From the NCBI GenBank assembly GCA_031263025.1, contig JAISGO010000012.1, forward strand, positions 1-47,702: a stretch of 47,702 nucleotides of DNA. Reading direction: 5' to 3'. The DNA comes from Coriobacteriales bacterium (lineage in GTDB: Bacteria; Actinomycetota; Coriobacteriia; Coriobacteriales; UBA8131). Within the stretch, counting starts at the first letter, position 1. Every line of letters begins with the position of its first letter. A program made the position numbers and the translations under genes. Below the pieces are notes generated by a model. That model was not told the origin of the DNA. It saw only the letters and a list, made by a program, of their open reading frames with translations, and ran no database searches. Positions 1-8,476 of the stretch are shown here, piece after piece.

Positions 1-2
1 CG

Positions 3-1043
3 GCCGATTCCACGATCGCTGATTTCACAGAACAAGCCCAGGCTTGTTGGCAGGAAGAGTGGTTGGCCAAGGATTCTGCCAGCCGGGCGCTGATGGATCC
101 GGCCTTGGCCGACTTGCGCATCTCGGCAACGACCTTGAATGATTTTCTAGCCTATGATTCCGATGACCTAGAAGGTACCCATAGTAAAGGCGTCTTCCTC
201 GGCGACAAGTTATTCGGTTTTCCCGGAGCCCCGACGACTGCGCTCGATTTCGGGAGCATCTTGCACGGCTTTCTTGAGAAGGAACTGAAGAACGTGCTCC
301 AGGGGGAGCCCGGAGAGACGGTCAGTGAGGACGAGCTGATCCGGTTCACGGAAAACGAGATCGCCAATCTCGACTATGCATCTGACGAGCTCGACCAACT
401 CAAACAGCGCTTTAAGGCGTTCTATCAAGTCTATCTGCCACACTGGAAAACCATCGTGCAGGCTGATCCTACACAATATGTCGCTGAACAATGGGTGAGC
501 GCGCGCCTTGACGACACCATACCGCTTACCGGCAAGTGCGATCTCCTGTTCCTTGATAAGCTTCAAAAGAAAGTCACGATCTTCGATTATAAGAGCGGCA
601 ACCGGAAGACCCCGGAGAAAGTGAGAGAAGAACGCGGAGGGATCGGCTATCAACGCCAGCTGGAGTTCTATCAGCTCCTGATCGAGAATACGGTCGAACC
701 AGGACTCGAAGGTTATCAGGTCGAGAGTGTTACGGACGTCTTCGTCGAGCCGCAGGTAAAACAGAAGATGGAGTTGCTTGCTCCAGTTCCTTTCACTCCA
801 GGGCCAGAGTCGCTCAAACATCTCGCGAACCTGGTGCGGATGTTCTGGTGGCGGATCCAGAAGCGGGATTTCGACACACATGCCTTCGAGACCTCTGCCA
901 TGCTCGCGGCAGAGGACGCGGCTAACGTATATAAGAGCGACGCGAAAGGTGGCAAGAAAGGCGATCATAAACCACTTGCCGAGAAAGCCCTGCAGAAGCT
1001 TTATGAGCAATGGCTGATCGAGGATTGGCAGCAGCGGCGTTGA
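3..1043 (+). CDS. RecB-like PD-(D/E)XK nuclease domain, C-terminal end of a helicase/exonuclease (partial)
   Basis: The reading frame is open from the first bases of the window, so this is the 3' end of a longer gene; the TTG at 63 is probably not a real start. About 346 residues are visible. They carry the motif series of the RecB/AddB family nuclease domain: a His in FGSILHGF (codon at 264), GKCD with the Asp codon at 540, FDYKSG with Asp at 585 and Lys at 591, and a Q...Y helix (QRQLEFY, from 651). In this family these residues bind the metal ion and cut DNA. The domain usually closes a UvrD/AddA- or AddB-type repair helicase that processes double-strand breaks, so the missing 5' part probably encodes a helicase. 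The domain family is fairly certain; AddA versus AddB cannot be decided. Confidence 0.8.
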   Translation, partial: ADSTIADFTEQAQACWQEEWLAKDSASRALMDPALADLRISATTLNDFLAYDSDDLEGTHSKGVFLGDKLFGFPGAPTTALDFGSILHGFLEKELKNVLQGEPGETVSEDELIRFTENEIANLDYASDELDQLKQRFKAFYQVYLPHWKTIVQADPTQYVAEQWVSARLDDTIPLTGKCDLLFLDKLQKKVTIFDYKSGNRKTPEKVREERGGIGYQRQLEFYQLLIENTVEPGLEGYQVESVTDVFVEPQVKQKMELLAPVPFTPGPESLKHLANLVRMFWWRIQKRDFDTHAFETSAMLAAEDAANVYKSDAKGGKKGDHKPLAEKALQKLYEQWLIEDWQQRR

Positions 1044-1057
1044 AGCTTTAAAGATCC

Positions 1058-1135
1058 GGGGACACCCTAAATAGCCTAACCCCACCGGGGACACCTTAGC
1101 CTAGCCCTCGGTGGGGCCAGGCTAAGGTGTCCCCG
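1058..1135. repeat. GGGGACAC palindromic intergenic repeat, copy 1
   Basis: Two direct GGGGACACC units (1058-1066 and 1087-1095) are followed by an inverted GGTGTCCCC. The second unit forms a perfect 17-bp hairpin: CGGGGACACCTTAGCCT at 1086-1102 pairs with 1119-1135 across a 16-nt loop. It lies just after the nuclease gene stop and may also end its transcript, though no T-run follows. Related copies lie at 15043 and 33089. The form resembles REP/RAYT-type palindromes, but no transposase is visible. Confidence 0.75.
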
Positions 1136-1248
1136 TTCCAAGAGAGAGCCCCCTCTCTAAGCGGAGTGGCAGTGAGCAGGCCAAGGGAGCGGCATTTTGC
1201 CGAACCCATTTGCTTATTGATGATTCGCCTGGTAAGAGCTGGGCGGGC

Positions 1249-1260
1249 TATAATTTTGTC
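1249..1260 (+). promoter_or_regulatory. -10 box placed for a leaderless mRNA
   Basis: A perfect TATAAT at 1249-1254 is followed by six bases and then the ATG at 1261. Transcription would start at or next to the start codon, as in the leaderless mRNAs common in actinobacteria. No good -35 box is seen at the expected spacing. Confidence 0.5.
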
Positions 1261-2235
1261 ATGCTTTACGGGGGAGAATATAGTAAAGCAAGATGGGGCC
1301 GCCTGAAGTCAAAATGGTTGCTTTTGCTCTGTCTCTGCTGTTTGGGCGTTTCTGCCCTCGGCTTCAGCGCCTGTACTCTCTTCTCGGATCGCGACCAAGC
1401 CAACAAAGACGGTGCCTCGGGCAAGTGGAAGGCGCCCAGTAAAGTCATGCAGGCCAAGGCGCCTGGCAACAAGGTGATCGAACAGGGCGGAGTCGTGATG
1501 GATTATTCCAACACGAAGGACGGCTATTTCTGCGTGAAGTCTAAACTCGGTGCGACCTTGGTTAAGGTCTTGGTTGATGTCGGGGGACGCCAATACCAAT
1601 ACAGCCTAGTCCGTGGCAGCTATAACACGATTCCGCTTACCTGTGGTGATAACCTCTATCAGGTCGGGGTCTGGCGTCGGGTCAGGGGTACGACTTATGC
1701 CGGGGTCTTCGCCCATAACCTTGAGGTGCGTTTGAAGAACCCCTATAGCGCCTTCCTCTATCCCAACCAGTATATAGATTTCCGGGCCGGTGACCGTTCC
1801 ACTCTCTTGTCTCGCAGTCTGAGCAGGGGCCAAAGGAGCGAACTCGCGGCCCTTGGTCGCATTTATGGTTATGTGGTCGATCATATTGATTATGACTACT
1901 CTAAGGCGCGGACGGTGCCAGCTGGCTACTTGCCGAACAATACGACTACGCTCGCGACTAAGAAGGGAATCTGCTTCGACTATGCCTCTCTGACCGCAGC
2001 GATGCTCAGAGTCCAAGGTATACCAGCGAAGATGGTCGTGGGCTATGCCGGAAGCGCTTACCATGCCTGGCTGCAAGTCCTTTGCCAAGCGACCGGTGAA
2101 GTCCGGGACTATCGCTTTGACGGACATTCTTGGGTACGGATGGATCCGACCTTCAATGCTACCAGCAAAGACGTAGAGGGCATCGCTGCCCTGGTTGGGA
2201 ATGGCAGTAACTATGCGCCGATCTTCTATTATTGA
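1261..2235 (+). CDS. Transglutaminase-like cysteine protease-fold lipoprotein
   Basis: A 324-residue secreted protein. The N-terminus has a basic stretch, then a very hydrophobic segment (about 19-36) ending in GFSAC; Cys38 is a plausible lipidation site although Phe at -3 is not ideal. The C-terminal half has the transglutaminase-core triad: Cys238 in KKGICFDY, His268 in YHAWLQV and Asp295 in MDPTFN. Proteins of this fold act as peptidases or crosslinking enzymes on the cell surface. I chose ATG 1261 because a TATAAT box lies only seven bases upstream, implying a leaderless message; an upstream TTG-type extension would begin before that promoter. It is first in the pilus-like operon, 22 bp before the pilC-like gene, so a role in surface-fibre processing is possible but is inference. 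Confidence 0.75.
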   Translation: MLYGGEYSKARWGRLKSKWLLLLCLCCLGVSALGFSACTLFSDRDQANKDGASGKWKAPSKVMQAKAPGNKVIEQGGVVMDYSNTKDGYFCVKSKLGATLVKVLVDVGGRQYQYSLVRGSYNTIPLTCGDNLYQVGVWRRVRGTTYAGVFAHNLEVRLKNPYSAFLYPNQYIDFRAGDRSTLLSRSLSRGQRSELAALGRIYGYVVDHIDYDYSKARTVPAGYLPNNTTTLATKKGICFDYASLTAAMLRVQGIPAKMVVGYAGSAYHAWLQVLCQATGEVRDYRFDGHSWVRMDPTFNATSKDVEGIAALVGNGSNYAPIFYY

Positions 2236-2257
2236 CGCGCCTGGAAAGGGGTAGGCG

Positions 2258-3298
2258 ATGGCACAGCGAACCTTGGACAACTTAAGGTTGAAAACACTTT
2301 TCGAGAGCCTGGCTTTCATTTCTCAGGCGGCCCTGCCCCTGGCAGAGGGCTTGGGGGTGCTCAGCCAGAATTCCCGGCGCAGTCAAGCCGAACTTTTCTA
2401 TAGCCGGCTCGAAGAGTATATCAAGGCTGGGTCACCCTTGTCCCAGGCTCTTGCCGAAAGCCAGGTGGTTCCGACATTCGCGGTCAATTTGCTAAAGATG
2501 GGAGAGAACACCGGGAGGGTCGATCAGACTCTATCTGGCCTTGCCCACTATTACGGGCGGCGGGATTCGCTGGCTGGGGCTTTGCGCGGGGCCCTGGTCT
2601 ATCCGCTGTCCATGTTGGTCGTGGTGTTGGTCGTGCTTTTCGTATTACTTAGCCAAGCACTGCCGGTCTTCCAGGATGTCTTCGCCCAACTTGGACTAGA
2701 TTTATCCGGTCCGGCCCTGGCTTTGATGGGTTTCGGCAATCTCTTGGGGCACATTGCCTCATGGTTGGCCTTGGCGGTTCTTGTGATAGTGGTAGTTGTG
2801 GTGCTTCTCGCCTTATCCAAACCGGGTAAGCGTTTCTTCGCCTGGCTCTTTCAGACTTTGCCCGGTCTGCGCGAGGTATCGCTCCAGCTTTCGGCCGAGC
2901 GGCTTGCCTTTGCCCTGTCGACCTTGCTTGAAACCGGCCTTACCATCGATCAAGCTTTTGACCAAGCGAAGGCTTTACTGGGAGATAGGCGGGCCCGTCG
3001 TGTTGTAGAACAGATGAGCCTAGAACTCGAGCAAGGCCAAGACATCTTCAGGATCTTCAAGATGAGCGGCCTCTTCAGCCCAGACCTTTTGCCTTTGCTT
3101 GCGGTCGGGATTAAGACCGGCAAGCTTTCTAACGCCTTGGCAAAGATGGCGGATCAGATTGATCGCCAGACTGAATCAAAGATAGCGAGCTTGATTGCAG
3201 TGATTGAACCCCTGCTTGTAGTGGTGATGTGTGTCTTAGTGGCGGTCGTCCTGCTCTCGGTGATGTTGCCCTTGGTGGGCGTATTGGCGGGGATATAA
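2258..3298 (+). CDS. pilC: Type II secretion/type IV pilus inner-membrane platform protein (PilC/GspF)
   Basis: At 346 residues this matches the two-repeat GspF/PilC family. Each half has a cytoplasmic helical bundle followed by long hydrophobic segments (roughly residues 115-140, 160-190 and 310-340). The conserved phrases LLKMGENTGRVDQTL in repeat 1 and LLAVGIKTGKLSNAL in repeat 2 are the family signature. PilC is the membrane platform that couples pilus ATPases to pilin assembly or retraction. The gene has a good ribosome site (GAAAGGGG) and is followed after one base by the next small gene, so it belongs to the 1261-6130 operon. No PilB assembly ATPase lies beside it; only PilT is present downstream. 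Confidence 0.85.
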   Translation: MAQRTLDNLRLKTLFESLAFISQAALPLAEGLGVLSQNSRRSQAELFYSRLEEYIKAGSPLSQALAESQVVPTFAVNLLKMGENTGRVDQTLSGLAHYYGRRDSLAGALRGALVYPLSMLVVVLVVLFVLLSQALPVFQDVFAQLGLDLSGPALALMGFGNLLGHIASWLALAVLVIVVVVVLLALSKPGKRFFAWLFQTLPGLREVSLQLSAERLAFALSTLLETGLTIDQAFDQAKALLGDRRARRVVEQMSLELEQGQDIFRIFKMSGLFSPDLLPLLAVGIKTGKLSNALAKMADQIDRQTESKIASLIAVIEPLLVVVMCVLVAVVLLSVMLPLVGVLAGI

Positions 3299-3299
3299 G

Positions 3300-3647
3300 A
3301 TGCCTGCTGATTTCGAGTCTGCTCGAGCAGGCAAGCCTAAGCTTAAGGCCAGACTGCGTCTTTGTTGCTCCTGCTTGATGTTAGCCTGCGGTCTGGTCTT
3401 GCTCTACTGCCTTGCTTCGGTTTTCAAGGCTAATTTAGCCTCGGATCGGAGCGCCTATCTGAAAGCGGCGATCGAGCGGGATGCGGTGCAGTGTTATGCG
3501 ATAGAAGGAGCATATCCTAAAGATCTGGCCCATCTTGAGGATTACTACGGTTTGCAAGTCGACCGGAACAGCTATGACGTCTATTATCAATCACTGGGGT
3601 CTAACCTCAAACCCCAAGTGATCGTAGTCCGGGTGTCGGGTCGGTAG
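3300..3647 (+). CDS. Small single-span pseudopilin-like protein
   Basis: A 115-residue protein with a basic N-terminus, one hydrophobic helix (about residues 22-44) and a short outside domain. The stretch after the helix (AVQCYAIEGAYPKDLAHL) resembles the start of pseudopilin globular domains, where the chain reads YP-x-x-L. There is no classical prepilin peptidase site. Its start lies one base after the pilC stop, so translation is probably coupled. I infer a minor pilin-like or pilus accessory role from shape and location; the family is not recognised with certainty. Confidence 0.6.
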   Translation: MPADFESARAGKPKLKARLRLCCSCLMLACGLVLLYCLASVFKANLASDRSAYLKAAIERDAVQCYAIEGAYPKDLAHLEDYYGLQVDRNSYDVYYQSLGSNLKPQVIVVRVSGR

Positions 3648-3654
3648 GCTGAAA

Positions 3655-4143
3655 ATGGGGAGCCGGTCGGGACATAGTCAGTTCTTGTTGGTACTTTGCT
3701 TGTTCGCGGTGTTCGCGATCTGTGCACTCTATCTTTGTTTACTCGCGGTGAGGGCTTATCGCCACGTGAGCACGACCATGGATTTGGACTATGAACAGCG
3801 CAGCGCAAGTCTTTATCTGATCCAAAAGGTACGACAATATGATTTTCAGGATGCTATCTCCGTGCAAGGCCTCGCCGGTGGCGATGCCTTGGTCTTGCAG
3901 AGTAGTGTAGATGGACAGACCTACCAAGATTGGATCTATGTCGACGGAGGCGCGCTTCAAGAAGAACTAGTCCTTGCCGGCGACCGTCCGCACCCAGGCT
4001 TGGCCCAAGCAATCACCCCTTTGTCGGGGATGTCGATAGAGCTTAAAGGGCAACGGCTTAAGTTGGAATTAGCCAGTGCCGACGGGAGCCTCCACGAACT
4101 CCACCTGGCCCTGCGTTGTCCTTCGCAAAGGGATTTGAAATGA
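3655..4143 (+). CDS. Pilin-like membrane protein (DUF4860-like)
   Basis: A 162-residue protein with one N-terminal membrane helix (about 10-33) followed by a beta-rich extracellular domain; it resembles the DUF4860 group found in pilus loci, though I cannot confirm that without a profile search. The helix lacks the G-F-x-x-x-E prepilin processing site. The gene follows the previous one after seven bases, and its stop overlaps the next ATG (ATGA at 4140). It is probably a minor structural or assembly component of the fibre encoded by this operon. Confidence 0.55.
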   Translation: MGSRSGHSQFLLVLCLFAVFAICALYLCLLAVRAYRHVSTTMDLDYEQRSASLYLIQKVRQYDFQDAISVQGLAGGDALVLQSSVDGQTYQDWIYVDGGALQEELVLAGDRPHPGLAQAITPLSGMSIELKGQRLKLELASADGSLHELHLALRCPSQRDLK

Positions 4144-4568
4144 AAGTCGCCCCCTCTCAAAGACGACATTACCGGGGTTTCCTCCTGGAAGTCTTACTGG
4201 ATTTTGCCCTCTTCGTCCTCTGTGCCCTAATCGCATGCCGGGTTTTCGTGGCCGCAAAAAACCTGAGCGACCAGGCGGCCGCTGTGGCCGCTCTCGAACC
4301 TGTCGTGACACGCGCGGCCGAGGATTTCAAGGTGGCACCAGGCCAGACCTCAAGCTATCAGACTTTCTATAACCTGCGTTTCCAAAAGGTCTCCGCTGGA
4401 GCAGGCGCACGCTATTGCCTTGACTGTAGGGTATCGCCCCAACAACCCCGGGGCTTGAGCACTATGCAGATAACGCTTGCGCAAGCCGGCCAGGTACTGC
4501 AAAGCTTGCAGGTGGTAGCTTACAAACCGACTTCAGACGGGGGGAAGAGGACGCATGCTGGTAACTAA
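4140..4568 (+). CDS. Minor pseudopilin-like protein with near-prepilin motif
   Basis: A 142-residue protein starting at an ATG that overlaps the previous stop by four bases, with AAGGGA upstream as ribosome site. The N-terminus is basic and then reads RGFLLEVLLDFALFVL, close to a type III/prepilin signal (G before F, then a hydrophobic helix with Glu). The Glu is at +4 after the Gly rather than the usual +5, so cleavage by a prepilin peptidase is possible but not assured. Two cysteines (YCLDC) sit in the outer domain. The context points to a minor pilin. Confidence 0.55.
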   Translation: MKVAPSQRRHYRGFLLEVLLDFALFVLCALIACRVFVAAKNLSDQAAAVAALEPVVTRAAEDFKVAPGQTSSYQTFYNLRFQKVSAGAGARYCLDCRVSPQQPRGLSTMQITLAQAGQVLQSLQVVAYKPTSDGGKRTHAGN

Positions 4569-5049
4569 ACCCGAATCCCCTGCTTACCTGGGCGCTTCGG
4601 GGCGTCCTGCTAGCCGTCGCCTTAAGGCCCAGACAGCCTTTGGCATGGGGATCCCAACCTTGCTCACCATCTTGGTCGTGGTCTTAATGACTACCTTTGC
4701 GGTGCTCGCCCTCGTTTCGGCTAAGGCCGACCGCAGTCTCTCTACGCAGGCCGCTGCCTATGATGCCGCCTATTATGCAGCCGATGGCCAGGCTACGGCC
4801 TGGCTGGCTAGGCTACAGCAGAGCCTTGAGAAAGTGCCGCCCCAGGCTCTTCAGCGCAAACAGGCCCTTTTAGGCCAAGGCTTCGATGCTGGGGTCATGG
4901 TCAAGAAAGGTTTCCTGCAAATCGAGCATAGCTGGTCGATTGCAGGACGATCTGCTAGTGAGCTGAAAGTACGCATCGATTACCATGACGGGAACCGGTT
5001 TTACCGGATCAGTTCTTGGCGGGTGGTCAACGCTGAGGAGGAGGTATAG
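4555..5049 (+). CDS. PilX/PulK-like minor pilin or pilus-associated membrane protein
   Basis: A 164-residue protein overlapping the previous gene by 14 bases. The segment FGMGIPTLLTILVVVLMTTF (about 29-48) is a membrane helix with a pilin-like lead-in, followed by an Ala/Tyr-rich heptad stretch (AAAYDAAYYAADG) typical of the helix that continues out of the membrane in PilX-type minor pilins. The outer domain is small. It directly precedes pilT with a GAGGAGG ribosome site near its 3' end. Assignment to minor pilins is by shape and context. Confidence 0.55.
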   Translation: MLVTKPESPAYLGASGRPASRRLKAQTAFGMGIPTLLTILVVVLMTTFAVLALVSAKADRSLSTQAAAYDAAYYAADGQATAWLARLQQSLEKVPPQALQRKQALLGQGFDAGVMVKKGFLQIEHSWSIAGRSASELKVRIDYHDGNRFYRISSWRVVNAEEEV

Positions 5050-5053
5050 ACTA

Positions 5054-6130
5054 ATGGATATCAAGAGTGTATTCTCAAAGCTGGTCTCATTGGGGGTGGC
5101 TGATATCTTCATCGTGGCCGGTAGCCCTATTTGTTATCGCAGTGATAAGGAGCTGCAAAGTTTGGGGGACAGCTCTTTGTCAGCCCTGGACTGTAAGAGC
5201 GCCATCAGCCAGATCTATCAACTGGCTGGACGCTCCCAGCAACACTATCTCGACAGTGGTGATGACGACTTCTCCTTTGCTATCTGCGGTCTCTCCCGTT
5301 TTCGGGTCAATGCTTATCGCCAACGCGGCTCTGACGCGGCGGTCCTGCGGGTCGTTCCCTTTGAGCTGCCGGATCCGAGTAAGTTGGGGATCCCGCCTGA
5401 GGTGATGGCTGCTGCTCACTATGAGCATGGCCTGGTCTTGGTCACAGGACCTGCTGGTAGCGGCAAGAGCACTACCTTGGCCTGTATTATTGACCTAATC
5501 AACCATAGCCGCAGCGGCCATATCGTTACCCTCGAAAACCCTATAGAATTCCTCCATTGTCACGACCGTTGTTTGGTCAGCCAACGTGAGGTCGGGATCG
5601 ACAGCCATGACTATAGCTCTGCCCTGCGGGCCATCCTAAGGGAAAGCCCGGATGTGATCTTGATTGGCGAGATGCGCGATCCTCAGACCATCGCGGTGGC
5701 TTTGACAGCAGCCGAGACTGGTCATCTTGTGCTCTCTACCTTACATACCCTTGGAGCAGCTGGCTCACTCGACCGGTTGATTGACGCTTTTAGCGCCGAT
5801 CAACAAGAACAGGTTAGGATGCAGCTTTCCCAGGCCTTGCAGATGGTCATCTCTCAGCAACTCCTCGAAGCTGATGGCGGGGGGGTGGTGCCGGCTTTCG
5901 AGGTGATGCGTACGACACCGGCGATTGCTAACTTGATTCGGGAGGGCCGCGTTCATCAACTGGGCGCAGCCATTGCCCAAGGTGCACAGGAAGGGATGCT
6001 AAGCATGGACGCGAGCTTGGCCGCGCTCTATCAGAGCGGCTGTCTCAGTGCCAAGGCCGTCCTTCAACACGCCCTTTCGGCCGAGAATGCCGCACGTCTT
6101 ACGGGGCTCGACTACTCGCCCCAGATCTAA
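5054..6130 (+). CDS. pilT: PilT-family twitching/retraction ATPase
   Basis: A 358-residue hexameric secretion ATPase of the PilT class. Walker A is GPAGSGKST at about residues 132-140, the Walker B/Asp box is DVILIGEMRD (about 200-209) with catalytic Glu206, and the His box reads HLVLSTLHT, exactly the PilT pattern. PilT powers depolymerisation of type IV pili. I chose ATG 5054 because the protein then begins MDIKSVFSKLVSLGVADIFI, the usual N-terminal PAS-like domain, and a GAGGAGG lies upstream. It is the only ATPase gene in this operon, so the fibre may be a PilT-driven minimal system or use a PilB encoded elsewhere. Confidence 0.85.
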   Translation: MDIKSVFSKLVSLGVADIFIVAGSPICYRSDKELQSLGDSSLSALDCKSAISQIYQLAGRSQQHYLDSGDDDFSFAICGLSRFRVNAYRQRGSDAAVLRVVPFELPDPSKLGIPPEVMAAAHYEHGLVLVTGPAGSGKSTTLACIIDLINHSRSGHIVTLENPIEFLHCHDRCLVSQREVGIDSHDYSSALRAILRESPDVILIGEMRDPQTIAVALTAAETGHLVLSTLHTLGAAGSLDRLIDAFSADQQEQVRMQLSQALQMVISQQLLEADGGGVVPAFEVMRTTPAIANLIREGRVHQLGAAIAQGAQEGMLSMDASLAALYQSGCLSAKAVLQHALSAENAARLTGLDYSPQI

Positions 6131-6170
6131 GCGGACGCGAGCTTTTGATGGGCTCCTACAAGCGTTGGGC

Positions 6171-6199
6171 TATAATCTCGTTTTAGGCTCTCAAAGGAT
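6171..6199 (+). promoter_or_regulatory. argH promoter -10 and ribosome site
   Basis: TATAAT at 6171-6176 is followed by a short leader and AAAGGA at 6193-6198, five bases before ATG 6204. The -35 region is weak (TTGATG at 6145 gives a long spacer). Confidence 0.5.
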
Positions 6200-6203
6200 A
6201 GAC

Positions 6204-7619
6204 ATGGCGAAAAAGACCGATCAAGATACTAATTCCAACCTCTGGGGCGGCCGTTTTGAAGGTGCCGCCGACCAGGAGATGCTGGTTTTCGGGGCCTCCC
6301 TGCCGGTGGATATGAATATGTTGCCCTACGACATCATGGCTTCGATCGCACATGCCACCATGTTGGGCAAACAGGGGATCATCACCGCTGATGAAGCCCA
6401 ACTCCTGGTCAAGACCTTGACCGAGGTCGGCCATGATATCGCTGCAGGCAAAGTTGAGCTGAGTCTTGAGGACGAAGACATCCACATGGCAGTGGAGGGC
6501 GAGCTGATTCGCAGGATCGGCGAGGTGGGTAAGAAGTTGCATACCGGGCGTAGCCGCAACGACCAAGTGGTGACCGATTTTCGGCTTTTCTGCCGCAGCG
6601 CCTGCAGCGAGGTAATCGATGCCCTGCTTGGTTTGATGACAGATATCTGTGATCTGGCTGAGGCCAATATCGGGGTGATTATGCCAGGTTATACCCATAT
6701 GCAGAAGGCCCAGCCGGTCTTGTTCAGCCATCATCTGTTGGCATATTTCTGGATGCTCAACCGTGACCTGGAGCGCTTCGAGGATGCGGCAATGGCGGCT
6801 TCAGAGCTGCCTTTAGGCGCGGCCGCCTTGGCAGGTTCTACTTTCGACCTTGATCGTGAGCTGGTCGCTGATGCCCTTGACTTCGTGCAGGTCGCGCCCA
6901 ACTCCATGGATGCGGTCTCCAATCGTGATTTTGCCTTGGATTGTGACTACGCCTGTGCGATGGTGATGATGCATTATTCTCGGCTCTGTGAGGAGCTGGT
7001 CTTGTGGTCAAGTGACGAGTTCGGCTTCATCACTCTTGCTGACGCCTATTCGACCGGCTCTTCGATCATGCCCCAGAAGAAGAACCCAGACTATGCCGAA
7101 CTCACTCGTGGCAAGACCGGACGGGTCTATGCGACCCTGATTGGCTTGCTTACTACCATGAAAGGCCTACCCTTGGCCTATAATAAGGATCTGCAAGAAG
7201 ATAAGGAGGGGCTCTTCGACGCCGTCCAGACCGTCTTGGACTGCACCGGCGCCCTTGACGGTATGCTCACGACCATGCAGGTCAATAGCGAACGGATGCT
7301 CGATGACGCCCAGTCTGGCTTTATGGCTGCAACCGACTTGGCCGACCATTTGGTACGTTCGGGCATGCCTTTTCGGGATGCCCATCATATCGTCGGTCAG
7401 ATCGTCCACGACTTGGAAAAACAGGGCAAGGATTTCCGCGATTTGAGCTTGGAAGGGCTCAAAGCTTATGCAAAGGAATTCGACGACCTGCGTTTAGTGG
7501 ATATCCGCCATGTGCTTGAGGGGCATGACACCTTTGGCGGTACCTCGACGAGACGTGTGCGGGAGCAACTAGAACTAGCTCATACATTAATCGCCGATTA
7601 TGACGAATCTGCAGAGTGA
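6204..7619 (+). CDS. argH: Argininosuccinate lyase
   Basis: A 471-residue member of the fumarase/aspartase superfamily that splits argininosuccinate into arginine and fumarate, the last step of arginine synthesis. The signature GSSIMPQKKN (about residues 285-294) with the catalytic serine loop is intact, as are WGGRF near the N-terminus and the TGRSRNDQ substrate-binding segment. ATG 6204 is chosen because AAAGGA lies upstream and it begins with the family-typical run into LWGGRFEG. No argG or other arginine genes are nearby. It overlaps tsaE by 20 bases, so the two are probably co-translated. Confidence 0.95.
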   Translation: MAKKTDQDTNSNLWGGRFEGAADQEMLVFGASLPVDMNMLPYDIMASIAHATMLGKQGIITADEAQLLVKTLTEVGHDIAAGKVELSLEDEDIHMAVEGELIRRIGEVGKKLHTGRSRNDQVVTDFRLFCRSACSEVIDALLGLMTDICDLAEANIGVIMPGYTHMQKAQPVLFSHHLLAYFWMLNRDLERFEDAAMAASELPLGAAALAGSTFDLDRELVADALDFVQVAPNSMDAVSNRDFALDCDYACAMVMMHYSRLCEELVLWSSDEFGFITLADAYSTGSSIMPQKKNPDYAELTRGKTGRVYATLIGLLTTMKGLPLAYNKDLQEDKEGLFDAVQTVLDCTGALDGMLTTMQVNSERMLDDAQSGFMAATDLADHLVRSGMPFRDAHHIVGQIVHDLEKQGKDFRDLSLEGLKAYAKEFDDLRLVDIRHVLEGHDTFGGTSTRRVREQLELAHTLIADYDESAE

Positions 7620-8085
7620 AGATAAGGTCGCGAGTTGGCAAAGCGGCTCAGCGGCAGAGACCATCGCCTTAGGGCGTACTTTCGCGCAATCCTTGCTGCC
7701 TGCTGACGTCGTCTTGCTCTGTGGCAGGCTCGGCGCCGGTAAGACCCAGTTCGTCAAGGGAGTAGCGCAGGGCTTGCAAGTGGCTGAACCAGTGCTGAGC
7801 CCGACTTTTAACCTTGTCCTGCAATATCCGGCGCTGACCGCAGCCGGGCTGAGTGTGACCCTCAACCATTTCGATCTCTACCGTCTGGAGCGTGCAGACG
7901 AGCTCGACGACTTCGATTATTTCGGTATGCTGGCTGATCCGGCTGCGATCAACTTGGTTGAATGGGGGGATAAATTCCCTGCCGCCCTGTCTGGCCGCTA
8001 CTATCGTTTGGATTTCAGTGAGCCCCAGGGCCATTGTAGGAAGATCGAATTGACGTGTTACAATGGTGCCAGCTGTTGTCAATAA
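7600..8085 (+). CDS. tsaE: tRNA threonylcarbamoyladenosine biosynthesis ATPase TsaE
   Basis: A 161-residue P-loop protein with Walker A GRLGAGKT (about residues 44-51), the switch segment SPTFNLVLQY and the HFDLYRLERADELDDF stretch typical of TsaE (YjeE). TsaE is the ATPase partner of TsaB/TsaD in making t6A at position 37 of ANN-decoding tRNAs. It starts inside the end of argH. The partners tsaB and tsaD are not in the window. The usual length (about 150-160) matches. Confidence 0.9.
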   Translation: MTNLQSEDKVASWQSGSAAETIALGRTFAQSLLPADVVLLCGRLGAGKTQFVKGVAQGLQVAEPVLSPTFNLVLQYPALTAAGLSVTLNHFDLYRLERADELDDFDYFGMLADPAAINLVEWGDKFPAALSGRYYRLDFSEPQGHCRKIELTCYNGASCCQ

Positions 8086-8111
8086 AACAAGCACGCAAAG
8101 GAGAGATGTAT

Positions 8112-8435
8112 ATGCCTGTAGCAGAACTTACCACTGCGAACTTCGACACTGAGGTCTTGCAAAGCGATACCCCTTACTTGGTGGACTTCTGGGCAGCCTG
8201 GTGCGGCCCCTGCCGACAGTTCTCTCCGATTGTCGATGAGCTGGCTGAGGATATGTCAGATAAGATCAAGGTGGGCAAGCTCAATGTCGACGAGAACCCT
8301 GAGATCGCCCAAAAATACCGGGTGATGAGTATCCCGGCGGCTATCCTCTACAAAGACGGAGAGGTCATCATGCAAAACGTCGGCGCCGTGCCGAAGAATG
8401 TAATCGTCGACCAGATCGACCAAGCTTTAGAATAG
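8112..8435 (+). CDS. trxA: Thioredoxin
   Basis: A 107-residue thioredoxin with the active site WCGPC at residues 30-34 in the context FWAAWCGPCRQFSP, and the cis-Pro loop MSIPAAILY. It reduces protein disulfides. Of two in-frame ATGs (8106 and 8112) I prefer 8112, because the GGAG core at 8100-8103 then has eight-base spacing. It lies 26 bp after tsaE and may be in the same transcript. Confidence 0.93.
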   Translation: MPVAELTTANFDTEVLQSDTPYLVDFWAAWCGPCRQFSPIVDELAEDMSDKIKVGKLNVDENPEIAQKYRVMSIPAAILYKDGEVIMQNVGAVPKNVIVDQIDQALE

Positions 8436-8460
8436 ACGAGGGCTAGCTAATCCCTAGTCT
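8434..8460 (+). other. Short intergenic hairpin after trxA
   Basis: AGACGAGGG at 8434-8442 pairs with CCCTAGTCT at 8452-8460 with one mismatch and a 9-nt loop. There is no T-run, so it may be an mRNA 3' stabiliser rather than a terminator. Confidence 0.3.
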
Positions 8461-8476
8461 CGGAAGAAGGTAACAG

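Noticed and set aside
210-1094. Minus-strand open frame over the nuclease gene
   Set aside because: Antisense shadow; the plus-strand frame has all nuclease motifs.
1058-1135. CRISPR or tandem repeat array
   Set aside because: Only two direct units and one inverted unit, with no regular spacers and no cas genes.
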